A stretch of DNA of 38,484 nucleotides from JAIVJN01 sp036732565 (lineage in GTDB: Bacteria > Acidobacteriota > Vicinamibacteria > Vicinamibacterales > UBA2999). Shown in pieces: positions 33,804 to 38,484 of the stretch. The DNA lies in contig DAINCF010000007.1 in the NCBI GenBank assembly GCA_036732565.1, positions 1 to 38,484 of the forward strand. Reading direction: 5' to 3'. The notes under the pieces were generated by a model. That model worked only from the letters and a program-made list of their open reading frames with translations, was not told the origin of the DNA and ran no database searches. The first letter of the stretch is position 1. The number at the start of each line of letters is the position of its first letter. A program made the position numbers and the translations under genes.

Positions 33804-35009
33804 CAACGATCGGAGGAACGTGAGGAGCGCGGCGCGCTCGCCATCGGTCAGGCGCTCGAAGCCTCGTCTGGCCAAGTCGGCTTCACGCGCGTGACGGAGG
33901 ATGGCTTCCTCGATCGTCGCCACACTGCCGTCGTGGAGCAGCGGCCTCCTGAAGCGCAGGCCCCACAACGCCGGTGTGCGGATCTCGTTGGGCTCGGCCG
34001 AGGCCTGCTTGATGCCGTCGCCCGTGCCCACGTCGTGCAGCAAGAGGTCCGAGAACAGCGGCACCACCTTGCGATTGAACAGCGGGTTGCTGCTCACGCC
34101 AGTCGTCAGCGACGGCACATGGCAATTGGCGCAGCCGATGGCGCTGAAGACGCGCTCGCCACTGCGCGTGGTGTCGTCGATCGGTCCGCGATCGAGCGGC
34201 GCCAGGAACGTCATGAAGCTCGCAAAGTTGTCGATGCCACGGCGCCGCGTCCGCGGATCGACGATGTCTTCAGGATCGGGGATCGGATCGCAGAGGCGTA
34301 GACGATCCGCTGTGACGGCCAGCGCCAGCTCGCTCCCGAAGACATCGTTGGTGATCCCCATCTCGTTGCGATACGCGTCGGCGCCGAACGTGAAGAGCGT
34401 TGCGTGCTGCGCCTTCCACCCGAAGCGGCCGATCCGTCTCTCGCTTGTCGCGACGTCGACGATGAGGGCCGCGCGCCCGCTGACGTCGTCGCCGTTGCGA
34501 TCGAACGGGTCCTCCAGCGCCCGGATGGTGTCGTCGGGAATGGCTTCGACGAGACCGGCGCCGAACAGCGGAATCGCCACTCGTCGCGCAATCACGTTGG
34601 CCTCGTCGGGAACGATCGCCTGGCAGCCGTGCGAGGGGATCGAGAACGTCTGGAACAGCGTCTCGCCGGTTCCCGACTGATCGAGCGACTCGAACTCGCC
34701 GCGCTCGTTGCGCCGTCCCGCTCGCAACTCGGTGACGGTGCCGGTGCCGCCGATCGTCGGCACGTTGTGGCACGCGGCGCAGCTCGTGCCGTTGAACGCG
34801 GGACCCAGCCCCTCTTCCGCGGACTCGACCTCCAGAAAGTCGTCGAGTCCCAATCGGAACTCCGCGAACTCGGTGGGCGTGATGCCGGCCAGCGGATCGC
34901 CGGGACGCGCGCCCGACTGGGCGCTGACCCACGTGGCGGTGACGAGCGCGGCGAACGCACCGGCAAGCACAACGATTGGCGCCGAGAGCGGACGAGGAAG
35001 GCGTGGCAT
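33801..35009 (-). CDS. Di-haem c-type oxidoreductase (DUF1111/DHOR family)
   Basis: 402 residues, signal peptide about 1-30 (WVSAQ). Two c-haem sites: CAACH (Cys77-His81) and CANCH (Cys293-His297), with family blocks GLGPAFNGTSC, ARRVAIPLFGAGLVEAIPD, DVSGRAALIVD, RFGWKAQHATLF, MGITNDVF and the C-terminal DVGTGDGIKQASAEPNEIRTPALWGLR in two parts with LLHDGSVATIEEAI. This is a periplasmic electron-transfer or peroxidase-like enzyme; family substrates are not established. It lies 3 bases after the CuA protein gene, so the two are co-translated and likely exchange electrons. The stop codon is one end of the palindrome at 33778-33803. Confidence 0.92.
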   Translation of the reverse strand: MPRLPRPLSAPIVVLAGAFAALVTATWVSAQSGARPGDPLAGITPTEFAEFRLGLDDFLEVESAEEGLGPAFNGTSCAACHNVPTIGGTGTVTELRAGRRNERGEFESLDQSGTGETLFQTFSIPSHGCQAIVPDEANVIARRVAIPLFGAGLVEAIPDDTIRALEDPFDRNGDDVSGRAALIVDVATSERRIGRFGWKAQHATLFTFGADAYRNEMGITNDVFGSELALAVTADRLRLCDPIPDPEDIVDPRTRRRGIDNFASFMTFLAPLDRGPIDDTTRSGERVFSAIGCANCHVPSLTTGVSSNPLFNRKVVPLFSDLLLHDVGTGDGIKQASAEPNEIRTPALWGLRFRRPLLHDGSVATIEEAILRHAREADLARRGFERLTDGERAALLTFLRSL

Positions 35010-35012
35010 CGG

Positions 35013-35375
35013 CTACTCGGCGACGATCGTGCCGCGCATGAACCCATGTCCCGCGCCGCAGATCTCGGAGCACTCGAACGTGTAGCGTCCCGCCGCCGGC
35101 TCGAACGTGACCGTGGCCACGCCACGACCGCGCTTCGGAATTTTCAGACGCACGTCGGTGCCGATGATGTGAAACCCGTGATCGGTGTCGTCACTGCGGA
35201 GGTGAAATTCCACGGGCACGCCCGCCTTCACGCGCACCTGGGACGGCGTGAAGCTGAAACGCTCCGCGGTGATCTCGACAACTTGCGCCTGGCCGCGCGC
35301 GGACGTCACCCACGCGCTGCCGGCGAGCACAGCGACCGTGACGAGGAGCAGACCGTTCCGAACCGTTCGAACCAT
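35013..35375 (-). CDS. Small periplasmic cupredoxin with a complete CuA motif
   Basis: 120 residues, signal peptide about 1-29 (ARGQA). The remaining domain aligns with the soluble part of oxidase subunit II: ITAERFSFTPSQVRVKAGVPVEF as two strands, DTDHGFHI with His66, and the copper block CSEICGAGHGFM giving Cys102, Glu104, Cys106, His110 and Met113, the full binuclear CuA ligand set. There are no membrane helices beyond the signal, so it is a single-domain soluble CuA carrier. It sits between a porin gene (39 bases upstream) and a di-haem cytochrome gene (3 bases downstream), which suggests it passes electrons to or from that cytochrome. Its start lies inside the GAACC repeat array. Confidence 0.92.
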   Translation of the reverse strand: MVRTVRNGLLLVTVAVLAGSAWVTSARGQAQVVEITAERFSFTPSQVRVKAGVPVEFHLRSDDTDHGFHIIGTDVRLKIPKRGRGVATVTFEPAAGRYTFECSEICGAGHGFMRGTIVAE

Positions 35376-35422
35376 AGAACCTCAGAACCCCCGAACCCTA
35401 GAACCCCGAGAACCCTAGAACC
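35360..35422. repeat. GGTTCNNN octamer array between porin and CuA genes
   Basis: Eight GAACC motifs (GGTTC on the minus strand) follow each other at an 8-9 base period. The array covers the 39-base gap and runs into both genes: it supplies the TAG stop of the porin (35415-35417) and encodes the first residues (MVRTVR) of the CuA protein. Confidence 0.85.
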
Positions 35423-36554
35423 ACCATCCCAGCCCGACATTGAAGCTGTTTGGCGCGGCGATTGACGCGCGGCTGCGCACGATGGAGTAGTCCACCTTCA
35501 CGGCGATGTCGGGATCGGGCCAGTAGGTGGCGCCGATGACCCACGCGTCGCGATCGAACTCCTCCAGCGGCACGTACCCGGTGGGCATCTTCGCCTGCGT
35601 GTTGAAGTTCTCGTAGCGCGCGAACGCACCGACGTCTCCCCAGCGCGCGCCGGAGATGACCCGATACCCGCCCTCCAGGTAGAAGCCACGCAGCGTCTTG
35701 GCGATGTTGGGATCGACGCCTATCCGCCGCGCCAACGCATCGTTCAGCAGGTCGGCGTTGCCGATCGACACCTGCGCCACTTGCGCGCGCAGCTCGAGTC
35801 GGTCGCGCGAGTAGCGGGCATCGCCTTCGACGAGGTTGACGGGCACGTCGAAGCGCGGACGGAACTCGAAGCCCGAGCGTCCCGACCACCAACTGCCCGC
35901 CACGGTCAGTCCGCGAACGCCCACGTACTCGAGACGACCGGTGGTCGCGATGCGGCCCGCATTGGCGTCTGCGCCCTTCTGACGGCCCTCGCGAATGCCG
36001 TCCTCGGCGTTGAACTCCGCCGCATTCAGCGGGGCCATGACGTAGGCGCGGTAGCGCCACCCGCGCCCGATCTCGCCGTGGATGCCGGCGCCTGTCTCGA
36101 ACCACGTGGACGGCACGATCACCGTGTCCACGAACGGTCGCTCGACGCCGTAGTAGACCGGCGGCTCGTGGCGCTCGTTGATGATGCCCACGGGCGCGAG
36201 CAGCATGCCAGCGCGGACGTTGAACGCGCGCGTCAGCAGGAAGTCGACGTATGCCTGCTCGAGCTCCAGTTCACCCGCGTCCTCGAGCCCCTCGACGAAG
36301 GCGTGCTCCAGCTCGAGCTCGCCGACGAAGCGGATGCGATCGCTGAACTGATGCGTGACCAGCAGCACGAATCGATGGAAGTCCAAACGGCCATCATCGA
36401 ACTCGGGCTTGTTGTAGTGGAAGTCCATGTAGCCCGACAGGTTGGTCGCGCTTTGCGCCTCCGCGCGCGTGGCACCAACCAGCGCGATGAGGGCGACGGC
36501 AAGCGCCACCCATACGCGCCCACGCCAGGCAAACTTGTGTTTTTGATTATTCAA
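35415..36554 (-). CDS. Outer-membrane porin, phosphate-selective O/P-like
   Basis: 379 residues. Signal peptide about 1-35 (NNQKHKFAWRGR then a hydrophobic core, AEAQS). The mature protein has many alternating amphipathic strands (FVGELELEHAFVEG, GELELEQAYVDFLLTRAF, NVRAGMLLAPVGIINERHEP, YRAYVMAPLNAAEF, AWVIGATYWPDPDIAVKVDYS) and ends NVGLGWWF, the barrel signal. The repeated acidic GELELE strands and the AGMLLAPVGIINERHEPP motif are typical of OprO/P-like porins. The start is uncertain: TTG 36554 gives a full signal peptide, and no in-frame ATG is present nearby. First gene of the porin-CuA-cytochrome unit. The substrate is not predictable. Confidence 0.82.
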   Translation of the reverse strand: MNNQKHKFAWRGRVWVALAVALIALVGATRAEAQSATNLSGYMDFHYNKPEFDDGRLDFHRFVLLVTHQFSDRIRFVGELELEHAFVEGLEDAGELELEQAYVDFLLTRAFNVRAGMLLAPVGIINERHEPPVYYGVERPFVDTVIVPSTWFETGAGIHGEIGRGWRYRAYVMAPLNAAEFNAEDGIREGRQKGADANAGRIATTGRLEYVGVRGLTVAGSWWSGRSGFEFRPRFDVPVNLVEGDARYSRDRLELRAQVAQVSIGNADLLNDALARRIGVDPNIAKTLRGFYLEGGYRVISGARWGDVGAFARYENFNTQAKMPTGYVPLEEFDRDAWVIGATYWPDPDIAVKVDYSIVRSRASIAAPNSFNVGLGWWF

Positions 36555-36591
36555 AACATGGACATTGAAGCCTCGAAAGACGCCTTTGTCA

Positions 36592-36668
36592 AGTCCCAAG
36601 CCACGAGCCCCGGGCCGCGAGCCAACCGGCCCACGCCCCAGGTCCCAGGCCCCGGGCCGCCGATCGTC
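36592..36668. repeat. Degenerate CCTGGGACC-type array upstream of the porin gene
   Basis: Minus-strand reading gives GGCCCGGGGCCTGGGACCTG, then GGGGCGTGGGCC and a second CGGCCCGGGG, with an approximate 8-10 base period and a repeated GGCCCGGGG landmark. It occupies the space between the porin start and the cobalamin riboswitch promoter. Confidence 0.5.
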
Positions 36669-36692
36669 CCGAGTCGAGGCTGCCGTTCGTGA

Positions 36693-36698
36693 TATAAA
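36693..36698 (+). promoter_or_regulatory. Possible -10 box for the cobalamin riboswitch transcript
   Basis: TATAAA lies about 10 bases upstream of where the riboswitch begins. No convincing -35 is seen at the usual distance. Confidence 0.35.
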
Positions 36699-36703
36699 CG
36701 TCC

Positions 36704-36880
36704 CTCGCCTTGGGTGCCCACGAGGGGCATAACAGGGAAGTCCGGTGTGAATCCGGCGCGGTCCCGCCACTGTGAGTGAGGAACGTCGCTTCGAAGAAGC
36801 CACTCGGCCAGGCGGCCGGGGAAGGCCGAAGCGACTGTCGACCGAAACGTCGACGCCTCCGAGCCAGGAGACCTACCCAG
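36704..36880 (+). ncRNA. Cobalamin riboswitch (B12 element)
   Basis: The conserved blocks are in order: GGTGCCC (36713-36719), GGGGCATAACAGGGAA, TCCGGTGTGAATCCGG, GCGGTCCCGCCACTGTGA, AAGCCACTCGG, and the B12 box GAGCCAGGAGACCTACC (36861-36877). Binding of adenosyl- or other cobalamin would be expected to lower expression of the genes that follow, a PduO-type adenosyltransferase and a BtuF-like binding protein, which matches the family's usual targets. The region between the B12 box and the pduO start holds a perfect 7-bp hairpin. Confidence 0.96.
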
Positions 36881-36898
36881 GGGAATTCGTTCGGCTGA

Positions 36899-36919
36899 CT
36901 TTCTGCGGAGAACAGAAAG
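36899..36919 (+). promoter_or_regulatory. Hairpin with Shine-Dalgarno-like loop after the riboswitch
   Basis: Arms CTTTCTG (36899-36905) and CAGAAAG (36913-36919) are perfectly complementary around the loop CGGAGAA, which contains a GGAG ribosome-binding sequence. An ATG follows at 36921. There is no U-run, so the hairpin is not a simple terminator. It may be part of the riboswitch's expression platform. Confidence 0.55.
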
Positions 36920-36920
36920 C

Positions 36921-37034
36921 ATGCATTGGAACCCTGGTCCTTCCAGCTCACTTCCACTGACACGCTGCGCTCTGCCCGTGGTCTGCCGATTCTCGGAGAT
37001 CCATCATGGGCAGCATTGCCACCACCCGCGGTGA
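36921..37034 (+). CDS. Possible 37-codon leader ORF overlapping the pduO start
   Basis: ATG at 36921 preceded by GGAG (in the hairpin loop) opens a frame of 37 codons ending TGA at 37032-37034, out of frame with pduO (start 37006) and overlapping it by 29 bases. The peptide is rich in His/Cys near its end (HHGQHCHH). It could couple translation of pduO to the leader, or be chance. No homology is claimed. Confidence 0.25.
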   Translation: MHWNPGPSSSLPLTRCALPVVCRFSEIHHGQHCHHPR

Positions 37035-37587
37035 CTCAGGCCAGACCGGCTTGGCCGGCGGCATTCGTGTCTCGAAGGCCTCGCTGCGCGTCGAAGCGTA
37101 CGGCACCGTCGACGAGCTGAACTCCACGCTCGGCTTCGCCCGATCGATCTGCGAGGATGCGCCGCTCGCCGAGCTCACCCACGCCATTCAGCGCGAGCTG
37201 TTCAAGGTGGGATCGGCATTGGCGACACCGCCCGAGAGCCCCAAGCCACAGGTCGTCATCGCCGACGAGCTGATCGATCGCCTGACGACCGAAGTCCATC
37301 GGCTGGAGGCGATCGAGGGCCTGCTCTCCGACTGGTCGATCCCCGGTGCCACGACGAGCAGTGCGGCCTTCGATGTGGCGCGCACCGTCTGCCGTCGCGC
37401 CGAACGGGCGGTGGTCCGCCTCGCCGAGAGCGGCGAGACCATCCAGCCGACCATCCTCAAGTATCTCAATCGGCTCTCCGATCTGTTGTGGCTCTCCGGG
37501 CGCAAGCTCGAACACGATGCCGGCGTCAGTGGATCGCTGCGAGCGGAGACAGGCAAGGCCGGCAACCGATGGTCGCGCGCGTGGTGA
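37006..37587 (+). CDS. PduO-type ATP:cob(I)alamin adenosyltransferase
   Basis: Transfers the adenosyl group of ATP to cob(I)alamin to make adenosylcobalamin. 193 residues. PduO signatures: TRGDSGQTGLAGG near the N-terminus, EAYGTVDELNSTLG, RELFKVGSALATP, the WSIPGATTSSAAFDVARTVC block followed by RRAER, and YLNRLSDLLWLSGR, where most homologues have F for the W. Active-site Arg (RRAER) and Asp (TVDELN) are present. ATG 37006 follows GGAG at 36995. It is the first gene after the cobalamin riboswitch, so it is probably repressed by cobalamin. The 3' end overlaps the BtuF-like gene by 19 bases. Confidence 0.95.
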   Translation: MGSIATTRGDSGQTGLAGGIRVSKASLRVEAYGTVDELNSTLGFARSICEDAPLAELTHAIQRELFKVGSALATPPESPKPQVVIADELIDRLTTEVHRLEAIEGLLSDWSIPGATTSSAAFDVARTVCRRAERAVVRLAESGETIQPTILKYLNRLSDLLWLSGRKLEHDAGVSGSLRAETGKAGNRWSRAW

Positions 37588-38484
37588 CGAACATGGCGCC
37601 CCTCGCCGCCTTGGTCGCGGCCATCGCGTGCGCAGGTGTCGTGGTCCATCACGTCACGCCCGCGAGCCTCATCGCCTCGCCGACGCGACCGTATCAGGGC
37701 AGCGGCAACAAGGCCGTTCGTATGGAGCAGCGCGCTTACCCGCGCTTTGCCACGGGCGCAGACGAGGAGCGCATCGGCATCGGCGCGCCGCCGCGCCGCA
37801 TCGTGTCGCAGTACGGGTCGATCGACGAGTTCCTCTACTCGGTGGTGCCACCCGAGCGCATCGTTGGCGTCAGCGACACGGCGTACCTGCACGGCATGAG
37901 CAACCTCATCGATATCGTCAGTCGATATCGTCCGGTCGTCGCGCTCGATCCCGAGAGTGTGCTGCGCGCCAATCCCGATCTGGTGCTCACGCCGGCCGAC
38001 GCGCGCTCCGATGTCCCCGCGCTGCTGCGCCAGGCGGGCGTACCGGTTTATCGCGTCTACACGATGTTCGAGACGCTCGAGTCGATCGAACAGCACATCC
38101 GCCTGATCGGATACCTCACCGGCGAGGACGGGCGCGCGGAAGATGCGGCGCGACGCTTTCACGAGACGATCGCGCGCGCGGCGGCTCGGCGGCCTGCTGG
38201 CACCCGACCTCCGCGCGTCATGGGCTTCAACGCGTCCTACAGCTACGGCCGTGACACGCTGTTCACCGACATCACCCGCGTGCTGGGCGCCGATAACGTC
38301 GGCGCCACGCACGGCTTCGTCAGCTATGACCGCGTCACCGATGAGCACATCGTGCAGTGGGATCCCGAGTGGATCATCGCCGGCGCCGACGCGGGCGGCA
38401 TCGACGAGACGCGCGCCGCGCTGCTGGCCCGGCCCTCGATTGCGGCGACGACAGCGGCGCAGCGCGGGCAGGTGGTGGTCCTCG
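37569..38484 (+). CDS. BtuF-like cobalamin-binding protein of an ABC importer (partial, 3' end cut)
   Basis: 305 codons without a stop at the window edge. N-terminal hydrophobic stretch (about 9-27, APLAALVAAIACAGVVVHH) is a signal; Cys21 is a possible but weak lipobox. The periplasmic-binding fold of the BtuF/FepB type shows PPRRIVSQYGSIDEFLYSVV, PERIVGVSDTAYLHG, VALDPESVLRANPDLVLTPA in two parts, AGVPVYRVYTMFETLESIEQ, HIRLIGYLTGEDGRAEDAAR, TRVLGADNVG and WDPEWIIAGADAGG. ATG 37569 lies inside pduO; ATG 37593 is an alternative that still retains the signal. Placement behind a cobalamin riboswitch and pduO supports cobamide as ligand over a siderophore. Permease and ATPase genes would be expected just beyond the window. 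Confidence 0.88.
   Translation, partial: MVARVVTNMAPLAALVAAIACAGVVVHHVTPASLIASPTRPYQGSGNKAVRMEQRAYPRFATGADEERIGIGAPPRRIVSQYGSIDEFLYSVVPPERIVGVSDTAYLHGMSNLIDIVSRYRPVVALDPESVLRANPDLVLTPADARSDVPALLRQAGVPVYRVYTMFETLESIEQHIRLIGYLTGEDGRAEDAARRFHETIARAAARRPAGTRPPRVMGFNASYSYGRDTLFTDITRVLGADNVGATHGFVSYDRVTDEHIVQWDPEWIIAGADAGGIDETRAALLARPSIAATTAAQRGQVVVL

Overview
The window is GC-rich, densely coded DNA. Its gene content points to an Acidobacteriota bacterium, probably of the Vicinamibacteria type. This is an inference from an Oar-like TonB-dependent receptor with a carboxypeptidase-like N-terminal domain, BlaI/M56 and PadR/HAAS regulator pairs, a YS-type caa3 oxidase, PQQ-type beta-propellers, and many intergenic palindromes and short-period repeat arrays. 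No rRNA, tRNA, phage, transposase or CRISPR array was found. I support 36 protein genes; the last runs off the right edge.

Layout. 0.1-4.7 kb: a respiratory operon, Sco1 copper chaperone then caa3-type cytochrome oxidase subunits II (fused cytochrome c), I, III and IV. 4.9-7.8 kb, minus strand: outer-membrane barrel, DUF456 membrane protein, VOC protein and AraC regulator. 8-18.7 kb, plus strand: Oar-like receptor, secreted amidohydrolase, PQQ dehydrogenase, S9-type peptidase, glycerophosphodiesterase, fluoride channel CrcB, AraC regulator and SDR, which read as a scavenging and catabolic run. 18.7-22.1 kb: divergent oxyR and katG. 22.1-26.3 kb, minus strand: a four-gene secreted unit containing a lipase-lectin fusion. 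26.7-29.6 kb: MBL hydrolase, CbiZ and CbiB, a cobamide remodelling operon with overlapping genes. 29.6-31.6 kb: BlaI repressor with two perfect operators and an M56 protease fused to ankyrin repeats. 31.7-33.8 kb: PadR with a HAAS-RDD membrane protein, then a YdfG-like SDR. 33.8-36.6 kb, minus strand: porin, stand-alone CuA cupredoxin and di-haem cytochrome, a possible periplasmic electron-transfer unit. 36.7 kb to the end: a cobalamin riboswitch followed by PduO-type adenosyltransferase and a BtuF-like binding protein.

Two themes link the regions. Cobamide handling appears twice: riboswitch-PduO-BtuF (capture and adenosylation) and CbiZ-CbiB (remodelling). Copper/haem electron transfer also appears twice: the caa3 operon with Sco1, and the CuA/di-haem/porin unit.

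The most unusual structural signal lies between genes. At least four gaps hold arrays of 8-9 bp units, three of them arranged as long inverted repeats, each gap with its own unit. A second class of short palindromes ends in TAG on one or both strands and supplies the stop codon of at least seven genes, including both members of one convergent pair.
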